A stretch of DNA of 64,000 nt from Pseudaminobacter sp040049255 (GTDB lineage: Bacteria; Pseudomonadota; Alphaproteobacteria; Rhizobiales; Rhizobiaceae): positions 682,001 through 746,000 of the forward strand of contig NZ_JBDZDR010000001.1 of the NCBI RefSeq assembly GCF_040049255.1, in the 5' to 3' direction. This document shows, piece by piece, positions 8,827 to 16,181 of the stretch; positions within the stretch are counted from its first letter, which is position 1; every line of letters begins with the position of its first letter. The translations under genes were made by a program, and so were the position numbers. The notes under the pieces were generated by a model, which worked only from the letters and a program-made list of their open reading frames with translations, was not told where the DNA came from and searched no databases.

Positions 8827-9150
8827 ATGATGGACAGCCTGCAATTCCTGATGCCGGTGCGACTGGTGACCGAGGCCGGACAGCCGGTCATCGAAATCTA
8901 CGGCGTCGACGAAGCGCTCGACTTTCTGCTTGCGTGGCCCATCGGCCGCCAGGGGCCGGTGTACCAGCGCGCGCTGAACGCCTGCTTTTCCGCCAGCTTG
9001 GACCAGGCATCCGCAGAGGATGCGCGCAAGGCGTTCTTCAATTTCGCCAAGGTGGGAGGCCTTTTGGCCAAGGATGCCCTGATCTCGGCATCGAACAGCA
9101 GCCGCCGCCGGCGCATCGCCGCCTACCGCGTCGCCCGGCCACGGCTCTGA
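8827..9150 (+). CDS. DUF982 protein (second copy)
   Basis: A 107-residue DUF982 protein nine bases after its paralogue, with GGAGG before the ATG. It keeps the family pattern: a beta-rich start (PVRLVTEAGQPVIEIYGVDEAL), a WP motif and SAEDARKAFFNFAKVGGLL. The C-terminus adds a basic tail rich in arginine. The two proteins are divergent paralogues rather than a recent duplication. They are probably co-transcribed. The function is unknown. Confidence 0.75.
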   Translation: MMDSLQFLMPVRLVTEAGQPVIEIYGVDEALDFLLAWPIGRQGPVYQRALNACFSASLDQASAEDARKAFFNFAKVGGLLAKDALISASNSSRRRRIAAYRVARPRL

Positions 9151-9189
9151 CAGCCGCCGTCGGGGTTTTCATCCGAAGGCTCCCTGCAC

Positions 9190-9627
9190 TCACCAAAGGC
9201 TTGAAACAGCCGCCGCCACTGTCAGGTAGCGCGCTGTCTTGGCCACCGCCACCAGCGCAACGAAGCTCCACAGCGGCTCGCGCAGCACCCCCGCCACCAG
9301 CGTCAGCGGGTCGCCCACCACGGGCGCCCAGCTCAGCAGCAGCGACCACCGGCCGTAGCGCCGATACCACGCGGTGGCGCGGTCGAGCATCCGCGGGCTC
9401 GCCGGAAACCAGCGGCGGCCGGCAAAAGCCTCGATGCGGCGGCCGATCAGCCAATTGACCACGGAGCCGAGGATATTGCCGGCACTTGCGGCCAGCACCA
9501 GTCCCGCCGGCGAAAACGATCCCACGGCCAAGGCTCCGGCCAGCGCCGCTTCCGACTGCATCGGCAGTAGCGTCGCGGCCAGGAAGCCGACGGCAAACAG
9601 GCCACCGAACACAGCAAGCTCATCCAT
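9190..9627 (-). CDS. YqaA-like small membrane protein (VTT/DedA-related)
   Basis: A 145-residue integral membrane protein with about four helices. The sequence FLAATLLPMQSEAALAG, the GNILGSVVNWLIGR loop, then SWAPVVGDPLTLVAGVLR match the YqaA branch of the VTT/SNARE-associated family. Related DedA-family proteins act in lipid handling and envelope stress. ATG 9627 is preferred over the upstream frame start because AGGAAGG precedes it. It converges with the DUF982 pair, leaving 39 bases between the stop codons. Confidence 0.75.
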   Translation of the reverse strand: MDELAVFGGLFAVGFLAATLLPMQSEAALAGALAVGSFSPAGLVLAASAGNILGSVVNWLIGRRIEAFAGRRWFPASPRMLDRATAWYRRYGRWSLLLSWAPVVGDPLTLVAGVLREPLWSFVALVAVAKTARYLTVAAAVSSLW

Positions 9628-10009
9628 CAAAGCCTTCCTCGCCCCAGACCGGCCTCGCCGCCTCGCGACGGCCACCGGCGGGCGAACTGGTTTTGCCGGA
9701 CAGGCCGGAAGAGAAAAGAAAACATGCCGAAGGATTGTCCATGCCGTTCAGGGCAGCCCTAGGCCATGCTGAGGGTCGGCGCAATGCCGCAGCGGACTTC
9801 GTGGCGAGCGCGACGACCAACCTCAACGCGCGCTTTGACTCCCATCAATGAAAGGCCCACCGGAAAGGGGTTTGATTGTCATTTTTCCAGAGGCGAATGC
9901 CTGCCCGCGAACGAGGCCTACCGACAGCGCAACCGCACTCGTCCTCGGCCTCTGGAACGTGCCGAGCAGGCTCGAAGATGAGCCCAAACTGCCGAAGAGG
10001 AGCAAGACC
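9628..10009 (+). other. 382-base gap before hsp20
   Basis: No gene is supported. It is the divergent control region of the YqaA-like gene and hsp20. I looked for a ROSE-type RNA thermometer and for sigma-32 or EcfG boxes before hsp20 and could not support any; the GGAAC near 9955 has no TT at the right distance. Confidence 0.5.
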
Positions 10010-10540
10010 ATGGCTGAACCTGCAAGCAAGGTGCCTGTAAAGAATGAAAAGACCACGCGGGCAATGACCACTGAGTGGTCTCCATTCGAAAGCCTGCAAC
10101 GGGAGATCGACCGGCTGTTCGAAGATTTCCGCCCTTTGTCGCGCCCGTCGTGGCGGTCGATGCTGGGGCTTGAAATGCCTCGTCACATCGGCCCATCCGA
10201 ATGGCGGGTCATGCCCGCGATCGACCTGACCGAGAAGGAAGACGAGTACGAGATCACCGCCGAACTGCCCGGGCTCGACGAAAAGGACGTGGAGGTCAAG
10301 CTGGCCAACGACATGCTGACGATCCGGGGCGAAAAGCAGGAGGAAAAGGAAGAAAAGCGCAAAGACTTCCACATGTCCGAGCGCCGGTTCGGATCTTTCC
10401 AGCGTTCCTTCCATCTCCCCGAAGACGTGGATGCCGACAAGATCGAGGCGAACTTCACCAAGGGCGTGCTGAAGCTGAAGCTGCCCAAGTCGATGGAAGC
10501 CAAGCAGGCTGAAAAGAAGATCGAGGTCAAGGGCGCCTAG
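10010..10540 (+). CDS. Small heat-shock protein, Hsp20/alpha-crystallin family
   Basis: A 176-residue chaperone. The alpha-crystallin domain runs from about residue 65 (MPAIDLTEKEDEYEITAELPG) to the end. It includes the LPGLDEKDVEVKL and IRGEKQEEKEEKRK strands and the family motif GVLKLKLPK near the C-terminus. It prevents aggregation of unfolding proteins in the cytoplasm. The start at 10010 follows AGAGGAG; the open frame extends upstream without a ribosome site. A C-terminal IxI motif is not evident, unlike in many class A rhizobial sHsps. Confidence 0.9.
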   Translation: MAEPASKVPVKNEKTTRAMTTEWSPFESLQREIDRLFEDFRPLSRPSWRSMLGLEMPRHIGPSEWRVMPAIDLTEKEDEYEITAELPGLDEKDVEVKLANDMLTIRGEKQEEKEEKRKDFHMSERRFGSFQRSFHLPEDVDADKIEANFTKGVLKLKLPKSMEAKQAEKKIEVKGA

Positions 10541-10610
10541 GACACGGCATCAGAGATGCTTCCTCGATGGCGGCCAGCTCCTGAAAGGCAGCATAACCAA
10601 GGAGAAGACG

Positions 10611-11027
10611 ATGAATATCACCACCGTGATGCACAAGGGAACCAAATGGATCGACCCGGAAATGTCGGTCGCCCAGATCGCCGCCCTCATGAAGGAACAG
10701 GACATCGGCGCCCTGCCCGTGGGTGAAAACGACCGGCTGATAGGAATGGTGACCGACCGCGACCTGGCGCTCCGCGCGCTTGGCAGTGGCAAGGACCCAA
10801 CCCGCCTCACAGCGCGGGACGTGATGCCCAAGGGCATAATCTATTGCCGCACCGACCAGCCCCTGGAGGACGCCATCCACCTCATGGAAGAAAAGCAGGT
10901 CAGGCGCTTGCCGGTAATCGACGAGAACAAGCGCATGGTGGGCATGCTCGCGCTCGGCGACATCTCGCATCATGTCAGCCGCGAGCTGTGCGGCGAACTC
11001 ATCCATGCGGTGGCTGCCCCGCACTGA
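10611..11027 (+). CDS. CBS-domain pair protein
   Basis: A 138-residue protein made almost entirely of two CBS motifs: residues about 8-65 (MSVAQIAALMKEQDIGALPV, then GMVTDRDLALR) and about 72-132 (DVMPKG, LEDAIHLMEEKQVRRLPVID, GMLALGDI). Tandem CBS modules bind adenosine nucleotides and sense energy or redox state. AAGGAG precedes the ATG. It lies 70 bases after hsp20 on the same strand, possibly in one transcript. No enzyme domain is attached, so the partner is unknown. Confidence 0.85.
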   Translation: MNITTVMHKGTKWIDPEMSVAQIAALMKEQDIGALPVGENDRLIGMVTDRDLALRALGSGKDPTRLTARDVMPKGIIYCRTDQPLEDAIHLMEEKQVRRLPVIDENKRMVGMLALGDISHHVSRELCGELIHAVAAPH

Positions 11028-11113
11028 CTTTCGCGAAGGACGGTCTCGACGGGCATGAAGTGAGGGCTGCCGGCTAACGCGCTCCCGCCGCAGCCAGGCC
11101 CGCCGAGACCGCC

Positions 11114-11143
11114 GCCGGCTGGCTAAGCCATCGGCTGCTTTTT
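11114..11143 (+). terminator. Probable rho-independent terminator after the CBS gene
   Basis: GCCG-TGGC and GCCA-CGGC arms with a small internal loop and a TAA tip, followed by TGCTTTTT. It would end the hsp20/CBS transcript. Confidence 0.5.
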
Positions 11144-11317
11144 GCCACTCCTTCCCCCACATTGTGCCGCCATTGACCGCCCGCCACGCTAAGAACCGAT
11201 TTTCTTGCGTTGGCCAGGCTGCCTGGTTCGATTTATCTGCCGCAATTGCTGAAAATGGGCTACAGGAGCGCAGGTCCACGTGAGAATTCGTGAACCTGTT
11301 TCGACTAGACCATTTGG

Positions 11318-11701
11318 ATGATGCTGAAACGATTTTCCCTCTTTGCTGGCGGTTCCACCATCGGCGCGGCGATCGACTATGTCGTGACGCTCGCGGCAAC
11401 GGGCTGGCTCGGTCTGGACCCGGCCTTGGCACTGGGGCTGGCCATGATCGTCAGTGCGTCTGTCGTGTTCCTGTTCCACGTCCGGATTACTTTCGAGGAC
11501 GCGACGAGCAACATCGTGCGCCGATATGTGCTCTTCATGGGCTGGAGCGGCCTGATCTTCATGCTACGGGCTTTTCTACTGAAGACGATGCTGTATACAG
11601 GCCTGCCACTGGCTGCGGCGCTGCTACTCGCGATCGGGCTGGCCTCGATCATAAACTTCGCCATTTCCTCGGCGGTGATTTTCGCTAAAAGCCCGTCATG
11701 A
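11318..11701 (+). CDS. GtrA-like membrane protein (putative polyprenyl-linked sugar flippase)
   Basis: A 127-residue protein with four predicted membrane helices and the GtrA-family pattern: a short N-terminus, GGSTIGAAIDYVVTL, the strand VFLFHVRITFED, then SIINFAISSAVIF near the C-terminus. GtrA proteins are thought to translocate undecaprenyl-phosphate-linked sugars across the inner membrane. Its stop overlaps the next start as ATGA (11698-11701), so it is coupled to the glycosyltransferase. In this operon it would flip the lipid-linked sugar made by the GT2 enzyme. Confidence 0.82.
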   Translation: MMLKRFSLFAGGSTIGAAIDYVVTLAATGWLGLDPALALGLAMIVSASVVFLFHVRITFEDATSNIVRRYVLFMGWSGLIFMLRAFLLKTMLYTGLPLAAALLLAIGLASIINFAISSAVIFAKSPS

Positions 11702-12678
11702 CCGCAAAGACGCTCTGCATCATCGTTCCAGTCTACAACGAAGCCGAGGGCCTGCCTGATCTTCTTGGCCGGCTCGACGCCATTGCAGACACTGTTTCCG
11801 CCGAGTTTGCACTCACCGTCGATTACATCTTCATCGACGACGGCAGCAGCGACGACAGTTTTGGCCTGCTCAAGGCGCATGATTTCGGCGCGCGGTCGGT
11901 CCGTCTTCTCCAGTTCTCGCGCAATTTCGGCAAGGAGGCAGCGCTGTCGGCCGGGATAGACGCCGCCGAATATGCCGATGCAGCCGTTCTCATGGACGCC
12001 GATCTCCAGCATCCGCCCGAAATGATTTCCGATTTCGTCCGCATCTGGCTGAACGAAGGGGCCGACAGCGTCTATGCCTACAAGGCCAGCCGCCGCGCGT
12101 CCGAAGGGCTGGCGAAGTCAATCTTTTCGAAATTGTTCTTCTGGGTGATTAATCGCGACGTCCGCTACGAGATCCCGCCCGATGCCGGCGATTTCCGCCT
12201 CATCAACCACCGCTTCATGAACGCCCTGCGCCGCCTGCCGGAGAGCGACCGCTTCATGAAGGGGCTCTATGGCTGGGTCGGCTTTCGCCAGACCGGCCTG
12301 CCGCTCGAGCCGCCCCCGCGCACCCGGGGCACGAGCAGTTACAACCCGCTTCGCCTGCTGCTGACGACGCTCGATGCTTTCACCAGCTTCACCACCACGC
12401 CGCTGCGGCTGATGGCGCTGGCGGGGATCGCCATCGCCCTGCTCAGCGCGGCCTATGGCATCTACATCGTCATCCAGCATTTCTTCTTCCCCGCAGTGCC
12501 GTCCGGCATCGCTTCGGTCCTTGCGCTGATTGCCTTCTTCGGGGGTGTCCAGATGATTTTCCTGGGTCTTCTGGGCGAATATGTCGGCAAGTCCGTCCTG
12601 GAGGCCAAGAAACGCCCCCCCTACATCCTGGCCGAAGACATCAGCCGCAAGGGGCACGCCGTTGCGGATCGCGGATGA
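11698..12678 (+). CDS. GT2 glycosyltransferase, polyprenyl-phosphate sugar synthase type
   Basis: A 326-residue inner-membrane enzyme of the DPM1/ArnC/GtrB type. The N-terminal GT-A domain shows IIVPVYNEAEGLPDLL, the nucleotide site DYIFIDDGSSDDS and the DADLQHPPE metal motif. Two membrane helices lie at about 235-295 in the usual C-terminal position. The reaction is transfer of a sugar from a nucleotide donor to undecaprenyl phosphate on the cytoplasmic face. Which sugar is used cannot be read directly; the deacetylase downstream suggests an N-acetylhexosamine. Confidence 0.85.
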   Translation: MTAKTLCIIVPVYNEAEGLPDLLGRLDAIADTVSAEFALTVDYIFIDDGSSDDSFGLLKAHDFGARSVRLLQFSRNFGKEAALSAGIDAAEYADAAVLMDADLQHPPEMISDFVRIWLNEGADSVYAYKASRRASEGLAKSIFSKLFFWVINRDVRYEIPPDAGDFRLINHRFMNALRRLPESDRFMKGLYGWVGFRQTGLPLEPPPRTRGTSSYNPLRLLLTTLDAFTSFTTTPLRLMALAGIAIALLSAAYGIYIVIQHFFFPAVPSGIASVLALIAFFGGVQMIFLGLLGEYVGKSVLEAKKRPPYILAEDISRKGHAVADRG

Positions 12679-13405
12679 TTTCGGACTGGGCCGCAGGCAC
12701 GACGAGGTGATCCTGTCGCTGCTGGCGGCAGGAAAGCTCGACGGCACATCGGTCATGGTCCATGGGAGGATCGAGCCTGGTGCAATAGCCCGGCTTCGGG
12801 CGTTGCGGGACAACGGCGCGCAGGTCGGCCTTCATCTGAACCTGACGCAGCCCTTCCCGGAAAGCGGGCCGGTCTCGCCACTGGGCAAGCTGATACGGCC
12901 GGGCGGCCGCCTGCCCGACGGCATCGCCGCTTCGCTCCACCGTCAGGTGGAAGAGTTCGTGGCCCTCTTCGGCAACCTGCCCGACTATTACGACGGCCAC
13001 CAACATTGCCATTGCTTCCCGGCAATAGCGCCGCTGATCCCGAGATTACCCTACGGGCCAAACACATGGGTGCGCGTGCCGCTGCCCGCCACATGGGCGG
13101 GGCGATGGCTCAACCTGTGCGCGGGCGGCGCCAAGGTGTTGGCCATCATGACCTTCGCGGCACGGGCGCGGACGGTATTCGCCCGCGCGGGCCTGCGCGT
13201 GAACAGCGACTTTTCCGGTTTTCTCCGCCTCGACGATCCGGCCGCTGTCAGGCGCCGGCTTCCGCGCCTGCTGTCGGCGGCCGGGCCGCAATGCCTGGTT
13301 ATGCTGCATCCGGGCGACGCCACAGACCCGATTCAATGCCTTGGCCATGCCCCTGAAAGCCGTGCTGCCGAGGCCGAAATCCTGCTTGAAAGTGCGTTGA
13401 ACTGA
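12662..13405 (+). CDS. YdjC/ChbG-family deacetylase (NaxD/LgmC-like role proposed)
   Basis: A 247-residue protein starting at TTG 12662. This start places the family-typical RIADDFGL at residues 2-9, follows AAGGGG, and overlaps the GT2 gene by 17 bases; ATG starts further upstream lie inside the GT2 gene in another frame. Metal-site residues are D5/D6, H58 (GLHLNLT) and the DGHQHCH cluster (H113, H115, H117). The family removes acetyl groups from N-acetyl sugars. Members such as Francisella NaxD and Bordetella LgmC act on undecaprenyl-linked or lipid A-bound amino sugars next to ArnT-like enzymes, exactly this neighbourhood. Family assignment is firm; the substrate is inferred. Confidence 0.82.
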   Translation: MRIADDFGLGRRHDEVILSLLAAGKLDGTSVMVHGRIEPGAIARLRALRDNGAQVGLHLNLTQPFPESGPVSPLGKLIRPGGRLPDGIAASLHRQVEEFVALFGNLPDYYDGHQHCHCFPAIAPLIPRLPYGPNTWVRVPLPATWAGRWLNLCAGGAKVLAIMTFAARARTVFARAGLRVNSDFSGFLRLDDPAAVRRRLPRLLSAAGPQCLVMLHPGDATDPIQCLGHAPESRAAEAEILLESALN

Positions 13406-13406
13406 C

Positions 13407-14813
13407 ATGACCAAAAGCCGCGCCATTCTTTGGGGCTTGCTCCTGCTTCTTGCCGTTCGACTGCTGGCGATGATCTGGGTGCCACTGACGGACCCGACCG
13501 AAGCCCGCTATGCCGAAATCGCCCGCAAGATGGTCGAAACCGGCAACTGGATCACACCGCAGTTCGACTACGGCGTGCCGTTCTGGGCGAAACCGCCGCT
13601 GCACACCTGGCTTTCGGCGGCGGGCCTCGCGCTTTTCGGGGCAACCGCCTTTGCAGCGCGGCTGGGAATTCTGCTCTCGGCGATCGCGACGCTTTTGATC
13701 CTGTGGCGCTGGGCCTGCACGCTGACGGACCGCCAGACGGCGGCGGCCGCGGTATTGGTGGCCGCGAGCTCAGGTCTCTTTTTCGTCGCCGCGGCCTTCG
13801 TCCAGACCGACATGGCGATGACGCTTGGAGTCACGGCCTGCATGGCCGGCTTTTACGGTGGCCTGCAGGGAGAACGCCGCTGGGGCTGGCTGTTCTTTCT
13901 GGGCCTGGCCATCGGGCTCCTGGCCAAGGGGCCGGTGGCCACGGTTCTGTCGCTCATGCCGATCACTATCTGGATGCTATGGCGCGGCGGCTGGAAAGAC
14001 CTCGCCCGCCTGCCCTGGGTCGGAGGTATCGCGCTGGTGGCTGTGCTGGTCGTCCCCTGGTATGTGGCCGCCGAAATCGCAACGCCCGGTTTCCTTCACT
14101 ATTTCCTGATCGGCGAGCATATCCAGCGCTTCCTGCAGCCCGGCTGGACGGGCGATCTCTACGGCGCAGGGCGCGCGCACCCGAAGGGCACGATCTGGCT
14201 ATACTGGATTGCCGCCACCCTGCCCTGGAGCCCGCTGCTGCCTCTCCTGATCTGGCGGCTGCGAAAGCAGGGCATGCCAAACGGCGACGGCCTTCATCTG
14301 TACCTGCTTCTGTTCGCGCTGGCGCCGCTGGCGTTGTTCACCCCGGCCGCCAACATTCTGTTGGCCTATGTGCTGCCTGGCTTGCCGGCGGCAGCCCTTC
14401 TGGGCGTAATATTGTGGGTCCGGACCGGTCCCACGGGGGCGGGCTGGCTGAAGCTCGGCGTGGCGGAGGTCCTGGTGGCTTCCATGGGCATTGTCGTTGT
14501 GTCGATGCTCGGCCTGGACCGCTCGGCCCTGCCCTCCGAAGGCCGCCTCGTCGACGCCTTCCCCGATACCGGCCGTCTGGCCATCGTGGGCGGGCGCAGC
14601 TACTCGGCCGAATTCTACAGCGAAGGCAAGATCACGCGGTTGAAAACGCCAGCGGCCCTGGCCGACTGGCTCGCCCCCGGCGACGGCGTGCTTGTGCCCA
14701 AACGCGAGATCGACGGGTTCGTTGCCCGCTTTGGCGAGGCGCTCAGGCCCGTGGCCGAGGATCGCAAATACCTGCTGTTCATCCCCATCCCGTCGATCGT
14801 TCCCGGCAAGTAG
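13407..14813 (+). CDS. ArnT-like GT39 glycosyltransferase
   Basis: A 468-residue polytopic enzyme with about ten helices and an N-terminal periplasmic loop carrying TDPTEARYAEIARKM, the catalytic DE/RYAEI motif of ArnT/PMT enzymes (about residues 27-41). It then shows the lipid-binding segment VPFWAKPPLHTWLS, and a small C-terminal periplasmic domain. Enzymes of this type transfer a sugar from undecaprenyl phosphate to a phosphate of lipid A at the outer face of the inner membrane. One base separates it from the deacetylase. It is the final step of the proposed four-gene modification pathway. Confidence 0.85.
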   Translation: MTKSRAILWGLLLLLAVRLLAMIWVPLTDPTEARYAEIARKMVETGNWITPQFDYGVPFWAKPPLHTWLSAAGLALFGATAFAARLGILLSAIATLLILWRWACTLTDRQTAAAAVLVAASSGLFFVAAAFVQTDMAMTLGVTACMAGFYGGLQGERRWGWLFFLGLAIGLLAKGPVATVLSLMPITIWMLWRGGWKDLARLPWVGGIALVAVLVVPWYVAAEIATPGFLHYFLIGEHIQRFLQPGWTGDLYGAGRAHPKGTIWLYWIAATLPWSPLLPLLIWRLRKQGMPNGDGLHLYLLLFALAPLALFTPAANILLAYVLPGLPAAALLGVILWVRTGPTGAGWLKLGVAEVLVASMGIVVVSMLGLDRSALPSEGRLVDAFPDTGRLAIVGGRSYSAEFYSEGKITRLKTPAALADWLAPGDGVLVPKREIDGFVARFGEALRPVAEDRKYLLFIPIPSIVPGK

Positions 14814-14828
14814 GGCGCGCTCGTGCCC

Positions 14829-14868
14829 GACGGTCGCGCTGCCTGGCCTGTAGCCACTCGCGACCGTC
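14829..14868. terminator. Bidirectional terminator between convergent genes
   Basis: Ten-base arms GACGGTCGCG and CGCGACCGTC enclose an inner TGGC-GCCA hairpin. The structure ends at the stop codon of the convergent ABC ATPase and lies just after the GT39 stop, so it can serve both strands. Confidence 0.6.
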
Positions 14869-16171
14869 ATTCTCCGGGATGCCCCAGGCCGAAGCTTCGC
14901 GAACGGTCGTCGTATTGGAAGAGCTCGGCATATCTTCCCCAGCCGATGGCCGCACGGAGGGTCTTGTCGGTGTCGCCCTTGTTCAGGTGATCCTGGAGTT
15001 CCAGCTCGAAGCGTTCCCGCGGCGCCTGGTGCCCCGCGCGCTCTTCCAGCACCTGGCGGATATGGGCGGCAAGCGGCACGAAGCGCAGCAGATGTTCCCT
15101 GAACAGGCGCTTGCGCTCCCTGGCGTCGCTCTCGGCGAAAACCCGTCCAGCCGCCGTGAGCTTGATCGCCCCGTCCTTCAACTCGGCGAACTCGAGAATG
15201 TGCAAGGCTCCCGCCAGCGAGAACAGGTCTTTCGTCTCGAACGCAAGCGGCGTGCTGACATGCGCCAGTTCGACATAGCCCTCGTGAACCGCATTCAGCC
15301 TTTCGATGAACCCGGTGAGGCGACTGATCGCGACGTCGGGCAATGGCTGGACCAGACCGCCATGCAGTTGGCTTTGCGCGTCGATCGTCTGCGTCATCCT
15401 GGCCGTCAGGATGGAATAGAGTTCGTCAACGATGGCGTGGAACGCTGCGTCCAGCCGGTTGCGCGGCTGCGGCAGCGGAACCGCGATCTCGGCCGCGATG
15501 TGGCCGGGATTGGTGCCGAGCACCAGAATGCGATCGCACATCAACACCGCTTCCTCGATGTTGTGCGTCACCATCATCACGGCCTTGATGGGCAGCTTGT
15601 GTTCGGTCCAAAGGTCGAGGAAATCCGTTCTCAGCGTCTCGGCCGTGAGAACGTCCAGGGCCGAGAACGGCTCGTCCATGAGCAGCAGGACCGGATCGCT
15701 GACGAGCGCCCGGGCAAAGCCCACGCGCTGCCTCATCCCGCCGGAAAGCTCGCGGGGATAGGCGGACTGGAAGCCTTCCAGCCCTATGAGATCGATAGCG
15801 GAGAGAGCGCGGCGATGCTCCTCCTCGTCGGACAAAGCCAGTGCGGCGAGGCCAAGCTCGACATTTTCCAGCACCGTCAGCCACGGGTAGAGCGCGAAAG
15901 TCTGGAATACGACCGCGATGCCGGGTGAAGGGCCGGACAACGGCGCGCCACGATACAGCACTTGTCCCGACGTGGGCCGGATCAAACCGCCCACGATGCG
16001 CAGCAATGTCGACTTGCCCGACCCCGAACGGCCGAGCAGGCCCAGGATCTCTCCGTCGCGCAAGACGAGGTTGACGCCCGCAAGCACCGGCAACGGCTCG
16101 CCGGATGGCTTGGCAAAAGCCATGAAGATATTGTCGAGCTCTATGATCGGCGGTGAGGAAGCATCACCCAC
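14867..16171 (-). CDS. ABC ATPase with C-terminal AAA-associated domain (NitT/TauT type)
   Basis: A 434-residue protein. The first 260 residues are a SsuB/TauB-like ATPase: Walker A GRSGSGKS, signature LSGGMRQR, Walker B LLLMDEPFSALD. The last 150 residues form the AAA-associated C domain, with a helical segment (ISRLTGFIERLNAVHEG) and a winged-helix-like part ending near a YAELFQYDD motif. GTG 16171, ten bases after the permease stop with GAGAGGG before it, is my preferred start; an ATG at 16216 would overlap the permease. No periplasmic binding protein is nearby, so the substrate stays unknown. Confidence 0.8.
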   Translation of the reverse strand: MGDASSPPIIELDNIFMAFAKPSGEPLPVLAGVNLVLRDGEILGLLGRSGSGKSTLLRIVGGLIRPTSGQVLYRGAPLSGPSPGIAVVFQTFALYPWLTVLENVELGLAALALSDEEEHRRALSAIDLIGLEGFQSAYPRELSGGMRQRVGFARALVSDPVLLLMDEPFSALDVLTAETLRTDFLDLWTEHKLPIKAVMMVTHNIEEAVLMCDRILVLGTNPGHIAAEIAVPLPQPRNRLDAAFHAIVDELYSILTARMTQTIDAQSQLHGGLVQPLPDVAISRLTGFIERLNAVHEGYVELAHVSTPLAFETKDLFSLAGALHILEFAELKDGAIKLTAAGRVFAESDARERKRLFREHLLRFVPLAAHIRQVLEERAGHQAPRERFELELQDHLNKGDTDKTLRAAIGWGRYAELFQYDDRSRSFGLGHPGE

Positions 16172-16181
16172 GGGCGCCCTC

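Noticed and set aside
9954..9975. GGAAC box before hsp20 as an EcfG promoter
   Set aside because: No TT occurs 18 or 19 bases after GGAAC; it is followed by GA.
9900..10009. ROSE-type RNA thermometer or sigma-32 promoter before hsp20
   Set aside because: No U(U/C)GCU-type anti-ribosome-site segment pairing with AGAGGAG could be found, and no convincing -35/-10 boxes.
13430..15928. A long rightward frame (over 800 codons) across the GT39 and ABC ATPase genes
   Set aside because: It is arginine- and alanine-rich, has no family motifs, and overlaps two well-supported genes, one in another frame and one on the opposite strand. It is an effect of high GC content.
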